Shown here: piece after piece, positions 7,873 to 18,324 of the stretch | Layout: each line of letters opens with the position of its first letter | How positions within the stretch are numbered: position 1 is the stretch's first letter | Origin: an uncultured archaeon | Lineage (GTDB): Archaea > Iainarchaeota > Iainarchaeia > Iainarchaeales > JAAZKV01 | DNA: 34,586 nucleotides | Assembly: GCA_902385225.1 (NCBI GenBank) | Contig: CABMEU010000033.1 | Location: forward strand, 1-34,586 | Direction: 5' to 3' | The notes under the pieces: generated by a model | The model's database searches: none | Seen by the model: only the letters and a program-made list of their open reading frames with translations | Told to the model about the DNA's origin: nothing | Translations under genes and position numbers: made by a program

Positions 7873-10830
7873 ATGACGAAGCTAGTCAAGCTCACGCTTA
7901 AGAATTTTAAATCATTCAAAAAAGCGGAGCTGCCAATCAGCAAGGGCTTTACTGCAATCGTTGGGAGCAACGGCTCGGGAAAAAGCAATATACTTGACGC
8001 TTTACTTTTTGTTCTTGGAATTACCTCGCTTAAGACTCTTAGGGCGGGAAAACTCACTGACCTTGTTAATACTGATGCGAAGGAAACTTACGCGAAAGTT
8101 GATCTTGTTCTGAAGGACAATGAGAAGCAGTACGAAATAAGCAGGATGATTGATAAACAGGGAAAGAGTGTTTACCGCCTGGACGGGAAGAGGACAACAC
8201 TAAATGAAATACTCTCGCTTCTTACTGACCTTGGGATTGATGTTTCGGGGCACAATATTGTAACACAGGGGGATATTACTAAAATTATTGAGATGTCTGC
8301 TGTTGAGAGAAGAGAAATAATTGACGCTACTGCGGGCTTGAGCGAATTTGATGATAAGAAGGAAGAGGCGATTAAGGAGCTTGATAAGGTTGATTCGAGA
8401 ATTAAGGAAGCTACTATTATTCTGAATGAGAGAACGGTTTTTCTCTCAGAGCTTGAGCAGGAAATGAAAGCCGCAAAAGAGCGGACTGAGCTTGAGGATG
8501 AACTCAAAAGAACAAAAGCGACGATTATTTCCCGCGAACTTTATTCTCTTGAAAAAAAGCTTCTCGAGGCGGACAATGAAATCGCCCAGATGAATAAGCA
8601 AAAGGAAATTGTTGAGGCGAGAATTGATGAGACAAGGAAACTGCTCGCTGAATCAAAAAAGAAATCTGATGACCTTGCGAGACAGATGATTAAGGCATCC
8701 GAGCAGACTTATTCTACAATCGGGCGCGAGTTTGAAGAAAAGAAAGCGAAATTAATGCTTGAGCAGCAGAGGATTGACATCAAAAAGGAGCAGAGTGCGC
8801 GCAACAATAAGAAAATTGATGAGAATAAGGAGCTTGTTACCGAAGCTGAGAATGAGAAGAGCGAGCTTTTAGATAGGCAGAAGAGGCTTCACGCCGAGAA
8901 GAGCTCAATTGAGAGCCAATTAATGGAGGCTTCAAAGAAAAAGAGCCAGCTTGAGGGGGTTGTTAAAGCTAAAAGTTCTGACCTTGCGAAGGAGGAAGCC
9001 GCGCTTGAAAAATTAAACAAAGAAATTGATGAAGCGAAGAAGGAATCATTTGACCTTGAGGTGTTTGTAAGGAATTGGGAGAAGCAAAAAACTTTCCATG
9101 AAAATAAACTTGCTGAGCTTCGCGGAGAAGAGGAAGCGCTTAGCGGAGAAATAGAGGAGATTGAGGGCAAGAAGAGAAAAATTGAGGCAATGCACTTAAA
9201 GCACCCTGAAAAGGAACTTGTAATACTAGAAAAGAGGCTTTCTGAGACGCTTGAGCAAAAGAATTTATTTGGGGCAAGAAGGGCTCATGAGGAAAAAGCG
9301 ATTAAGGAACTAAGGACAGCGCTCTCCCAGTGCCCAATTTGTGATTCCGCTCTAAAAGAGGATAAGAAAATAATGCTTTTGAAGCAGAAAGAAGCGCTTG
9401 TTGAGGATTACATGCGAAAGGAGCGAACTTCGGAAGAGGAAGCGGCCCGAACTAGAAAACTTATTTCTGATGAGAAAGAAAAAGCGATGGTGCTCGCAAG
9501 GCTCTCGGCGGAAGTTGAACTTGAACACAACACAAGTCACAAAATCTCGGACATTCGCAAAAAAATCGCTGAAATTAAAGGAGAGCTTGACACCAAAGGA
9601 TTTGATGATAAATTATACCGCAGAAATAAGCTGAGTGAGAGAATTGTGAGGCTGGAAGCTGAAAAAGAGGCGGCAAGGCACAAAGTAATGGGCATTAGAG
9701 GGCAAAACGTGTTTGAAGAGTACTCCGCGGCGAATAATTCTTACGATGAGTTCGCAGGCAAGCGAATGCAGATAGAGTCCTCGCTAAATGAGGCTAAGAC
9801 ACAGCTTGCGGCGCTTGAGATAAAATCACGAAGCATTCTTGCTGAGAATACGCAGCTTAACGCTGAGATTGAGGTAATGAGAAAAGAGATTACTGAGAGG
9901 GAAAAATCAATTGTTTCGCTAAAAGAAGAAGTGCTTGAGAAAGAGAAGCAGCTCGTTGAGGCGAAAAAGAAGCATGTATCGCTTGAGCAGGAAAAGGATG
10001 CAGCTGATAAGAAGATTGAGAGAACTGAGAAAGAAATCATCGCGGAAAGTATTAAAGCAAAGAAAATTGAGGGAAGAATTAATGAATTTAATATTGAGAA
10101 AAGCAAACTTGGGGTAAGACAAAGCGACCTTTGCGAGGAAAAGAAATCCTACGAAGGAATTGAGCCGTATGCCTCAAAGAGCCTTGAGGAATGCAAGAGC
10201 AGAATCACTCATGTTGAGAAAAGGATTGAGGAAATCGGCGCCGTGAATATGAAAGCGATGACTAACTTTGGAGAGCTGCGCAAAGAAGTTGATGATATAC
10301 AGCAAAAAGCAACAAAACTCTCTGATGAGAGACTCGCTGTGCTTGATATGATTGATAAGATTGAGGTAAAGCGAACAGGAGTGTTCATGGAATGCTTTAA
10401 TGAGATAAATAAGAACTTCAAGGAAATCTTCTTCAAATTCTTTAACAGCGAGGGAAATCTAAGTTTCGCTAATCCTGAGAAGCCTCTTGAATCAGGGTTA
10501 ATGGTTGATGCGAAGTATAAGGGACGACTACAGAATATTGACTCAATGAGCGGTGGAGAAAAAACGCTCACCGCACTTGCGTTCATGTTCGCAATACAAC
10601 TCTATAGCCCCGCTCCCTTCTATGCGTTTGATGAAGCGGATGCCGCGCTTGATAAGGAAAATTCTCTAAAGATGAGCAACTTAATTGAGAAGATTGCGCA
10701 AAAGAGCCAGTTCATCGCAATCACCCACAATGATGTTATTACAAAGAAATCCGACCAAATCATTGGGGTTGCACGAGGAAAGGATGACTCCTCAGTAATT
10801 GGATTGAGATTAAAGAATAATGAGGAATAA
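7873..10830 (+). CDS. SMC-family ATPase with central CPIC zinc-hook-like motif
   Basis: N-head LTLKNFKSFKKAELPISKGFTAIVGSNGSGKSNILDALLFVLG; signature SGGEKTLTALAFMFAIQLY; Walker B PFYAFDEADAALD; coiled coils around SQCPICDSAL. Start ATG 7873 or GTG 7864. Confidence 0.92.
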   Translation: MTKLVKLTLKNFKSFKKAELPISKGFTAIVGSNGSGKSNILDALLFVLGITSLKTLRAGKLTDLVNTDAKETYAKVDLVLKDNEKQYEISRMIDKQGKSVYRLDGKRTTLNEILSLLTDLGIDVSGHNIVTQGDITKIIEMSAVERREIIDATAGLSEFDDKKEEAIKELDKVDSRIKEATIILNERTVFLSELEQEMKAAKERTELEDELKRTKATIISRELYSLEKKLLEADNEIAQMNKQKEIVEARIDETRKLLAESKKKSDDLARQMIKASEQTYSTIGREFEEKKAKLMLEQQRIDIKKEQSARNNKKIDENKELVTEAENEKSELLDRQKRLHAEKSSIESQLMEASKKKSQLEGVVKAKSSDLAKEEAALEKLNKEIDEAKKESFDLEVFVRNWEKQKTFHENKLAELRGEEEALSGEIEEIEGKKRKIEAMHLKHPEKELVILEKRLSETLEQKNLFGARRAHEEKAIKELRTALSQCPICDSALKEDKKIMLLKQKEALVEDYMRKERTSEEEAARTRKLISDEKEKAMVLARLSAEVELEHNTSHKISDIRKKIAEIKGELDTKGFDDKLYRRNKLSERIVRLEAEKEAARHKVMGIRGQNVFEEYSAANNSYDEFAGKRMQIESSLNEAKTQLAALEIKSRSILAENTQLNAEIEVMRKEITEREKSIVSLKEEVLEKEKQLVEAKKKHVSLEQEKDAADKKIERTEKEIIAESIKAKKIEGRINEFNIEKSKLGVRQSDLCEEKKSYEGIEPYASKSLEECKSRITHVEKRIEEIGAVNMKAMTNFGELRKEVDDIQQKATKLSDERLAVLDMIDKIEVKRTGVFMECFNEINKNFKEIFFKFFNSEGNLSFANPEKPLESGLMVDAKYKGRLQNIDSMSGGEKTLTALAFMFAIQLYSPAPFYAFDEADAALDKENSLKMSNLIEKIAQKSQFIAITHNDVITKKSDQIIGVARGKDDSSVIGLRLKNNEE

Positions 10831-10847
10831 GTTTAGAAGAGTCTAAC

Positions 10848-11831
10848 TCAATTCATCCCTTCTTTTTTTTCGTAATGAATTTTCTCAAGGCGAACCCCTT
10901 TTGGAGTGACTATTTTTTGATAAATCCCTGTTTCAAAACCAGGAATCTGGCACATCTCCATAAATCCTCCAAGCGGACGGCTTACTTCATTGTGAATTAC
11001 TAAAAGACCGTTTGGCTCAAGGGATTGCACAAGATTTGAAATAGTCGCAGAGAATTCTTGCGGGGATTGATTAACCGAAACATTTGCTAAGCGTATTATG
11101 CTAAACTTTCTTGAAAGAGGTCTTGCGCGATAATCCTGCTGAAGAGCAAGCACACCGCGTTTTAGAAGCTCGAGCTGGATTTTTTTGTCTAAAGGAGCGA
11201 CATCAACCGCCCAAAACTGCATATTGTGCCTCGCCTTTCTGAAAAATCTTTTTGCCTCAACTGTTGTTTGCGCTGGAACTGCATTTGGTCCTTTTTGCTC
11301 GGGAGTGTATGGGACAAACGCCGCGCCCACATCAAGAAAACTTGTGGGTTTGAGTTTTTTCTTCCTGATAATTTGCAAAACCTGAGCGTCAAGTCCTTCA
11401 AGGCGTCGAACCCAAGTCTGACCATAAAAGGTTTCTTTTGTTCGGGTTCGGTAAATCTCAGCCAAATATTTTTTTCTTATCTCTGGATGGGCCTCAAGGT
11501 AACTTCTAAGCCATGCATCGCGCTGTGCGTGCCTTCTTTTTTCCCATGCTAAGAACTTTGGATTATATATTTTTCTTGTAAAAACCACTGACTTTGTCAA
11601 ATCAACTCCGCGGCGATACATTGGAATATGCGCGGGCGGATTAGTATCCTTTGAAAGTTCAACAAGCCTTTCCTTTGCTTTAGGGTCGCTCTTCTGAAGT
11701 AAATTTAAGAGATACTCGCCAGCCTCCCCGTAACTGTATCCAATTCTTCGCTTTCTTTTGCGGATTTTTGGCTCATGCTTTACAACATGGTTTTTAATTA
11801 GCATTCTACTCCAAGCCGGGCGTGCGCGCAT
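10848..11831 (-). CDS. Putative SAM-methyltransferase-like protein
   Basis: TSFLDVGAAFVPYT resembles motif I; FSIIRLANVSVN and LEPNGLLVIHNE resemble Rossmann MTase strands; basic N-terminus. Confidence 0.55.
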   Translation of the reverse strand: MRARPAWSRMLIKNHVVKHEPKIRKRKRRIGYSYGEAGEYLLNLLQKSDPKAKERLVELSKDTNPPAHIPMYRRGVDLTKSVVFTRKIYNPKFLAWEKRRHAQRDAWLRSYLEAHPEIRKKYLAEIYRTRTKETFYGQTWVRRLEGLDAQVLQIIRKKKLKPTSFLDVGAAFVPYTPEQKGPNAVPAQTTVEAKRFFRKARHNMQFWAVDVAPLDKKIQLELLKRGVLALQQDYRARPLSRKFSIIRLANVSVNQSPQEFSATISNLVQSLEPNGLLVIHNEVSRPLGGFMEMCQIPGFETGIYQKIVTPKGVRLEKIHYEKKEGMN

Positions 11832-11897
11832 AATGAATTAACGCCAATCAGAATATTTATTCCTATCGTGGCTCCAAAAGGAACCGCCTGAAAAAAA

Positions 11898-14429
11898 TTA
11901 TTTCTTCCCTTTGTAAGTAAAGTTGTTAATTAGTTTTCTTCTTTTGTTTCTTTCCCTTGCCTCGCTGCGCTTTTCTATTTCAGCAAGTTCTGCTGTGCCC
12001 TTAAGCGGAGCCTCTCTTTTTTTGAATAATCTTGCGGTAATTGAGGAGAACGCGGAGGGTTTCTTTGCCTTTGCGGGTTTTATCCTGTTCTCTTTTCTTG
12101 AAGCGTAAAGCTCCGCCCTAATATCCTCAAGCTCTTTTTGAACATCCGTGTGGCTCTTGCGGTAATCTTCAGGGAGTATCAGCCCGGCTTTAAAGTGTCT
12201 TCTAAGATCAACGAGTCCGCGTTCGAGCGCCCTTTGTTTTGCCCTCAAATCCTCCATTGTAAGACCCATGCGTTTCTTCTTTGGCCATGCTTTTCCGCTT
12301 GATAATTCTTGTTCATAATGTTTCTTCATAAAGAAGTATTCAGCATCTGAGATTTTTTTCTGTCCTAATGCCCTGTCAAGGTTTCCAAGAACAGAGCTTA
12401 TCTTCTCTTTTCTGTTTGAGTGAGTGAGCTGATTTGCGTGCGACTTTGTGACAAGCCCCATTAGTAAAATGAAAACAAGAACTAAAATCACAAGAATCAT
12501 TATCAGAACGAAAGTGTATTTTTGTGATTCGGTTAATGGACCCATTGTTGTTGTGGTATAAGTTACCCCGACTGTCGCCTCTTTGTCAGAATAAATTGGG
12601 AGCTTTGTCTCTCCAAGGTAAGTTGAGATAATAGCTTTTGCCTGAACTATTTTGTTGCTTAAGAAAATCATATCATAGCTTGTCTCTATGCTTTGATTAA
12701 CCTCCTCAGTTCTTGCGAGTTTCTTTGTGAATACCGCGTTCTCGTAGTAGAATTTCGCGTGGTCAAAGAACATATTTGCCCATATTGAATCCGAGCCAAG
12801 CCCCTCGTTAATATCAGTTCCCACTGTTTGGAGGAGGGCGGCTGGTGCCACTAATAGTCTGCTATTCTCCGAGGAAACAAACGCGTCAGCGAAATATGAA
12901 TCATAAATCGCCGCGAGAAGGAAATTATCATCAAATGATTTCTTCGCCGCATTAAGCCTTCTTGTCGCCTCATCAATTGATTCCTGCGAAACATTTGAAT
13001 CTTTTATCAAATTCTCTGTGCTGGTGATTTTCGCAAAAACATCTTTTGTGAATTTATCTGTGTAAAATATTGAGTATTTTGAGGTGTCTTTCTGGGCTTC
13101 CTTCAAAAAGTCCTTTGATACTCCTACCCATGCGTCAGCGGAAGCGTATTCATACACCCTATCGTAAAGCAATTCCTGCTCAGCGGTTTTCTGGTCTGCT
13201 GGAGTTGCTCCGGGGGCATCAACTATTGCGGTCATTGAAGTATCAATCTTATCAAGCGCAATTTCTGCGTAAGCCACTCTTTGCTGCGCCCCAATTATCC
13301 ATTCAAAACCGTTTAATGGAATAAAATTCATCTGCTCTTTGAAAGAATTAATATCGTTTCTTAGCGAGGAAACTTTTGAGGCAAGAATAGTCGAGTCATT
13401 TGAGAGAAGGGAAGGATTCTCCGCTATTTCTCTTACGGTTCCCGCGGTTACTCTTGAAGTGAAGGCGTAATTCGCTGAGGAGTAAAGGTAATTCTGGTCC
13501 AAGAACCTCTGCGCCATCTCAACGCTTCTCTTTGTCGCAGCAAGCCTCTGATTTAAATTCGCCCTGAGGTCATCAGGCATAGTGCTTTTCTCAAGCTCTG
13601 TTGTAGCCTCAGTTATGACACTCTTCGCGTTATCAATATAATTTTGGGAAATCTTTTTCATCGGCTCAAGAGTGTGGTTATAGGTAATTGATTTTGGGAT
13701 GAATATTGTGCTTGTAGTGTTTGTGTCAATCTTTATTTCCTCAACATTAGAATAAGCATAACTAATTGCGGCATCAAGCGTGCTTACTTCAACTACTTTC
13801 ATTCCAAGCTCTTTTGGACCGAACTCAAGCAAATTTACTGTGTCCAAAAACCCGTTGCCGTCTTTATCAACTTCTGTTATCGCTTCCCCAGTAGGAATCA
13901 TGAAAAGTTTTATTCCGGCTTTTGCCGCCGCCTGCGCTTTTGGTCCCACTCCCCCAACCATTCCAATTGAGCCGTCAGTATTTATTGTTCCTGTCACCGC
14001 TACTCCCGGCTGGAGGGGTTTTTCAGAAAACATCGAGTATGAAAGTAATGCCATTGCGGCTCCTGCGCTAGGACCATCAACCTCGCTTGCGTTTGCCCTA
14101 ATATCAAAAATAAAATCCTTATCTGTTAGTTTCACTCCGGTGGCTTTTTGGGCGAGTTGCAGCGCTATATTCCCTGTTGTTTGCGTGTCTTTTCCCACTA
14201 ATGAATTTGAGGTAATGAAAGCCGCTTTTCCTGTTCCTGGAATTGTGTACATTAATAATTCAGCGGCCATTCCCTTGTGGTCTTCTGTTACCGCGAAAAT
14301 CTTTATTGAGCCGGTTTGCAAAATCGCGAATGCGGGGGAGGCGAGGACCGCAATCATTAGAACTAAGAGAATTACGAGAAAAAGTCTTGGAAAGGCAAAT
14401 TTTTTGTGTAAGGACGCGGGCATTTTCAC
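11898..14429 (-). CDS. Secreted/membrane Lon-like (S16) serine protease, COG1750-type, no AAA+ domain
   Basis: N-terminal signal/TM; ASEVDGPSAGAAMAL (catalytic Ser) and MVGGVGPKAQAAAKAGIKLFMIP (catalytic Lys); C-terminal TM YTFVLIMILVILVLVFILLMGLV and basic tail. Confidence 0.85.
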   Translation of the reverse strand: MKMPASLHKKFAFPRLFLVILLVLMIAVLASPAFAILQTGSIKIFAVTEDHKGMAAELLMYTIPGTGKAAFITSNSLVGKDTQTTGNIALQLAQKATGVKLTDKDFIFDIRANASEVDGPSAGAAMALLSYSMFSEKPLQPGVAVTGTINTDGSIGMVGGVGPKAQAAAKAGIKLFMIPTGEAITEVDKDGNGFLDTVNLLEFGPKELGMKVVEVSTLDAAISYAYSNVEEIKIDTNTTSTIFIPKSITYNHTLEPMKKISQNYIDNAKSVITEATTELEKSTMPDDLRANLNQRLAATKRSVEMAQRFLDQNYLYSSANYAFTSRVTAGTVREIAENPSLLSNDSTILASKVSSLRNDINSFKEQMNFIPLNGFEWIIGAQQRVAYAEIALDKIDTSMTAIVDAPGATPADQKTAEQELLYDRVYEYASADAWVGVSKDFLKEAQKDTSKYSIFYTDKFTKDVFAKITSTENLIKDSNVSQESIDEATRRLNAAKKSFDDNFLLAAIYDSYFADAFVSSENSRLLVAPAALLQTVGTDINEGLGSDSIWANMFFDHAKFYYENAVFTKKLARTEEVNQSIETSYDMIFLSNKIVQAKAIISTYLGETKLPIYSDKEATVGVTYTTTTMGPLTESQKYTFVLIMILVILVLVFILLMGLVTKSHANQLTHSNRKEKISSVLGNLDRALGQKKISDAEYFFMKKHYEQELSSGKAWPKKKRMGLTMEDLRAKQRALERGLVDLRRHFKAGLILPEDYRKSHTDVQKELEDIRAELYASRKENRIKPAKAKKPSAFSSITARLFKKREAPLKGTAELAEIEKRSEARERNKRRKLINNFTYKGKK

Positions 14430-14519
14430 TCACTCTACTGTAAATCAACTAATTATTTCCACTACTATTTCGCAATAACAAAAGGAAACGTTGTTTATAA
14501 TACTTTTTGGGGGCAAAAA

Positions 14520-14740
14520 ACCGGCGAAAATAATCAAGGCAGGCGGAGAAATAAAACCAAATTAAATAAAGAATAAATATGCAGACAGGGGCGCGGAACA
14601 ACAAATGCAACCTATCCTTACCACACGTTGGTGAGCACGCTTTCCCGCCGCCTGTCAAACTCCGAAAACGAACTTGTTCATTTTCGGCCAAACTCTCTCT
14701 TGAAAGCTTTTCCACTTTCACATGAATTTTGCTTTCACTA
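14520..14740 (-). ncRNA. Candidate structured RNA, unidentified
   Basis: Nested and adjacent hairpins: 14662-14687 (11-bp stem, 1 mismatch), CTTACCA/TGGTGAG, long GACAGG../..CCTGTC stem; minus-strand TATA-like GTATTTAAAG near 14757-14768 and U-run GGTTTTTTG near 14515-14522; separate TATA-like element TATTATAAA for the downstream protease. Boundaries approximate. Confidence 0.35.
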
Positions 14741-14931
14741 CTATTACAGCATACCTTCTTTAAATACTTTCGTAAAACTTTGTCACTGCAGAAAATTTGT
14801 TGTGTTTAATTAAGTCAATTGCCTTAACATTCTGACGAAGATTGTTGGACGGATTGACGAAGTACAATAAGACAAATGCCAAAAAAAGGTTTTTTCAAAA
14901 AGAGTAAGTTTCCAAAAAGAGAATTAATCAA

Positions 14932-15882
14932 CTAATACTCCACATTTTTTTCAAACCATTTTATTGTCTCTTTTAATCCTTCTTTGAAAGGAGTTTTTGC
15001 TCTGAATCCAAACTCCTTTTCTGCGCGAGTAACATCAAGGCATCTTCTTGGCTGGCCGTTTGGTTTTGAGGAATCCCAAATGATTTTTCCATTGTAATTC
15101 ATTTCTTTGCACAAGAGTTCAATCAAATCATTTATTGTTATTTCCATTCCCGCGCCGAGATTCACTGGCTCGGTTTTATTATAAAATTTTGTCGCAAGAG
15201 TTATTCCTTTCGCGGCGTCTTTTACATACAAAAATTCTCTTGAAGCTGAGCCATTCCCCCAAACCTCAATTGAGGGGGCGTTATTCTTTTTCGCAATCGC
15301 GATTTTTCTTATTAGCGCTGGAATCACATGGCTAGAAGCGGGGTCAAAATTATCATTTGGACCGTACAAATTCACAGGAAGCAAATAAATTCCGTTGAAA
15401 TCATACTGCTGTTTGTATGCCTGGAGCTGAACTAAAAGCATTTTCTTTGCGAGACCATAGGGGGCATTTGTTTCCTCGGGGTATCCGCTCCACAAATCTT
15501 CTTCTCTAAAAGGCACAGGAGTAAATTTTGGGTAAGCGCATATTGTTCCAATCGCGACAAATTTTTCTACATTTGCTAATCGAGCCTGTTCAATTAACTG
15601 AACCCCCATCATTAAATTATCATAAAAGAATTCCCCTGGTTTTTCTCTATTCGCCCCAATTCCCCCAACCTTTCCGGCGAGGTGTATTATAATATCAGAT
15701 TCTTTTGCGACTCTCTTGCACGCGTCAAGCGATACGAGGTCATACTCTGACTGCCTGGGAATGAAAATATTCTTTGCTCCGCCCTCTTTGAGCGCCTCAA
15801 CTAAGTGAGAGCCAAGAAAACCGGAGCCGCCGGTTACAGTGATACGTTTACTTGATAAATCAATTTCATTTCTTTTTGCCAT
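14932..15882 (-). CDS. NAD-dependent epimerase, GDP-L-fucose synthase-like
   Basis: [76 protein letters not shown] at 15882 preferred over 15933. Confidence 0.88.
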   Translation of the reverse strand: MAKRNEIDLSSKRITVTGGSGFLGSHLVEALKEGGAKNIFIPRQSEYDLVSLDACKRVAKESDIIIHLAGKVGGIGANREKPGEFFYDNLMMGVQLIEQARLANVEKFVAIGTICAYPKFTPVPFREEDLWSGYPEETNAPYGLAKKMLLVQLQAYKQQYDFNGIYLLPVNLYGPNDNFDPASSHVIPALIRKIAIAKKNNAPSIEVWGNGSASREFLYVKDAAKGITLATKFYNKTEPVNLGAGMEITINDLIELLCKEMNYNGKIIWDSSKPNGQPRRCLDVTRAEKEFGFRAKTPFKEGLKETIKWFEKNVEY

Positions 15883-16005
15883 ACAAGAAAAGTTATTAGG
15901 ACTCTTTAAAAGAAATCTAGTACAATTATGCACGCGTTTTCTTCAGCGCTTTGAATAAATCAGCTCTTTTTTCAAAATTAATCTTTGCGCAAAAGCAATC
16001 TTTGC

Positions 16006-16509
16006 TTAAAATTTACTTTTGCTTAAATAATCAATATATTTCTGGAAATACTCCCAGGTGTCTGGGGAGATTACACTGCTTTTTCCAAGAGCGTTTATCT
16101 CATCAAGCGTCATCCATTTCCCTTGAACATATTCTCCTTTATCAATCCTCACTTCTTTTTCCCATGTTGCCGTGAATACCTGCGCCCAGTAACTGATTGT
16201 GGGTGATTCAAAATTAAAGTCAAAAATAAATTTTACCTCACTTTTTACCCCAAGCTCCTCATTTAATTCTCTTTTTGCGGCTTCCTCAAAACTTTCTCCC
16301 GCTCTTACCGCTCCTCCGGAACCAAGAACCCACATCAGGGGGTAATTCTTTTTATCCGCGGTTCTTTGCGCGACATATAACTGCCCCTTGCTGTTTGTTA
16401 TAATTACAAAAGCGGCTTTGTGCTTTAATTTCCGCTCCTTTATTTCTGAGCGGGTGGTAATTCCAATTACATGATTCTTTTCATCAAGAACCTCATTCAT
16501 TTCTTCCAT
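16006..16509 (-). CDS. NUDIX hydrolase
   Basis: Nudix box GAVRAGESFEEAAKRELNEELGV. Confidence 0.92.
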   Translation of the reverse strand: MEEMNEVLDEKNHVIGITTRSEIKERKLKHKAAFVIITNSKGQLYVAQRTADKKNYPLMWVLGSGGAVRAGESFEEAAKRELNEELGVKSEVKFIFDFNFESPTISYWAQVFTATWEKEVRIDKGEYVQGKWMTLDEINALGKSSVISPDTWEYFQKYIDYLSKSKF

Positions 16510-16531
16510 GATTAATCAGCCCTAAACTTAA

Positions 16532-17293
16532 TTAAATTAATTCCAACAGCTCTTCATGAATTTTTCCATTTGAGGCAACTAAGTACAGCTCTTTTTTCTC
16601 AATATCAAATTTGTTTCCCTCAAAGTTTGTTACTTTTCCGCCCGCTTCTTCTACAAAAAGTATTCCTGTTGCAACGTCCCAGGGCTTTGTCATGAATGTG
16701 ACGTTTGCCTCAAATCTTCCGCAGGCAACAAATGCAAGTTCAAGCACTTCGCAGGCGAATGTTCTTACAAAAAAAGCTTTTTTCGCGGAGTTTTCAACGA
16801 AATTCATCGCGGCTTTTATTTGTTTCTCCGCGGGAAGATAATCCACCGCAATAAATGATTCTGAAAAGTTCTTTTGTGAAACGGAAATTCTTTTCCCGTT
16901 CAACTGCGCCCCTTTCCCTTTCTCCGCGGTGAATAATTCATTAGTTACTGGGGCATACACCACACCAAGAATAATTTCTTTTTTATATTTTAATGCAATT
17001 GAAACCGAGAAGAGGGGGATTCCTCTTGAGAAGAATATTGTCCCGTCAAGCGGGTCAATTATCCAAGTGTATTCTGATGAATTATCCTCTGCACCCATCT
17101 CTTCCGAGAGAATGCTGTGCTTTGGGAAATTTTCTTTAATTAAATCAACGATTATCTTTTCTGAACCCAAATCGGCTTCCGTGAGAATATCAGCATGCCC
17201 TTTAGAAGTTATCTTCCCCATGCTCTTTTGCTTCTCAAGAATGAATTTGCCCGCTTCAAGAGCGGCTTTAACCGCAACTTCCTTAAAATCCAT
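16532..17293 (-). CDS. Inositol monophosphatase / archaeal FBPase family protein
   Basis: ILSEEMG, WIIDPLDGTIFFSRGIPLFSVSIAL, KPWDVATGILFVEEAGGKVTNFEG. Confidence 0.92.
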   Translation of the reverse strand: MDFKEVAVKAALEAGKFILEKQKSMGKITSKGHADILTEADLGSEKIIVDLIKENFPKHSILSEEMGAEDNSSEYTWIIDPLDGTIFFSRGIPLFSVSIALKYKKEIILGVVYAPVTNELFTAEKGKGAQLNGKRISVSQKNFSESFIAVDYLPAEKQIKAAMNFVENSAKKAFFVRTFACEVLELAFVACGRFEANVTFMTKPWDVATGILFVEEAGGKVTNFEGNKFDIEKKELYLVASNGKIHEELLELI

Positions 17294-17345
17294 GACACAA
17301 TTAAATGGCTTCTTTTTTTAAAGCAAATACAGCTAAATTCTATTT

Positions 17346-17882
17346 ATGAGCGGGGCAATAAACTTAAGGAAGAGAGGAGAAATTGAGAAGAGCTCAAATA
17401 TTCTGGCTAAAAGCACGCGTCCGGCGAATAATTTATTTGGCAAACAAAGGAAACGTTACCTCACCGCTGTTTTGGGCGCTAAGTTTGAGGATGCCCAAAA
17501 AATAGAAAAGCGCATGTTTGAATTATTGCAAAAATCGGCTAATCCGGTTGTGGCAAAAGCAATGGGCGAAAAAGCTACGCAAGAAGCTCTAAGCAAGGGG
17601 CTTCGCGCGGGAATGCCATTTCACATAGCACTTCAAACCGCAATGCTTAGCCATGAGCTAAGAACACAAAAACCAACATTCACTTCTGGACTTAGGGATG
17701 AAGCGAGATTTTCTAAGGAAATTCTTGCACAGGAAACAGCTTATCTTGGACATCACAAGGCGCTCACCCAAGCGAAGCAAAGAGGATTAAGCAGGGAAGA
17801 AGCCGCTGCTAAGGCTGAATTAACAAGACGGGCAAGAATAATTTCCCAAAGTAATAGAAGCTCAAAAAGATTAATGGTTTAA
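17346..17882 (+). CDS. Hypothetical helical protein
   Basis: 178-aa ORF in a gap between minus-strand genes; no family recognised. Confidence 0.55.
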   Translation: MSGAINLRKRGEIEKSSNILAKSTRPANNLFGKQRKRYLTAVLGAKFEDAQKIEKRMFELLQKSANPVVAKAMGEKATQEALSKGLRAGMPFHIALQTAMLSHELRTQKPTFTSGLRDEARFSKEILAQETAYLGHHKALTQAKQRGLSREEAAAKAELTRRARIISQSNRSSKRLMV

Positions 17883-17946
17883 TTTTTCTTTGAATTAAAC
17901 TTCTTAGAAAAATCTAATTAGAATTAGCCAAAAAACTAAAATCATC

Positions 17947-17966
17947 GGTGCCTTTTTAGGGGCACC
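17947..17966. terminator. Hairpin between convergent genes
   Basis: GGTGCC-TTTTTAGG-GGCACC followed by TTT; lies between the 17346 ORF and rpl12 3' ends. Confidence 0.5.
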
Positions 17967-18014
17967 TTTGACTTTTAAGCATGCAATTGGGTGAAGGTTC
18001 ATTATTCAGGATAT

Positions 18015-18305
18015 TTATCCGAATAGTGCGCCTAGTCCAGCTGCTGCTTCTTCTTCTGTTTTCTTGTTGTCTTCTTCTTTCTTTTCTTCAACATGCGCGC
18101 TTGCCGCTGGAGCTGCTGCTACTGTAGCAACTGCTGCTTTAGCTATCGCGTCGTCTATGTTTATGTTTTTCAATGATGCTACCATTGCTTTTACTTTTGC
18201 TGTGTCAACTTCAACTTTCGCTGATTTGAGCACCGCTTCAACGTTTGCCTCATTTACTTCGTGTTTCCCCGAATGGAGCAACATAGCTGCGTATACGTAT
18301 TGCAT
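18015..18305 (-). CDS. rpl12: Ribosomal protein P1/L12 (archaeal type)
   Basis: [29 protein letters not shown]...[13 protein letters not shown]; adjacent to L10. Confidence 0.94.
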   Translation of the reverse strand: MQYVYAAMLLHSGKHEVNEANVEAVLKSAKVEVDTAKVKAMVASLKNINIDDAIAKAAVATVAAAPAASAHVEEKKEEDNKKTEEEAAAGLGALFG

Positions 18306-18324
18306 TACCTTCACCTCTCAAATA

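Noticed and set aside
13780-14478. 232-aa plus-strand ORF
   Set aside because: Antisense to the well-supported Lon-like protease; low-complexity shadow ORF.
14449-14721. 90-aa minus-strand ORF
   Set aside because: Overlaps the hairpin-rich region; no recognisable domain; better explained as structured RNA or leader.
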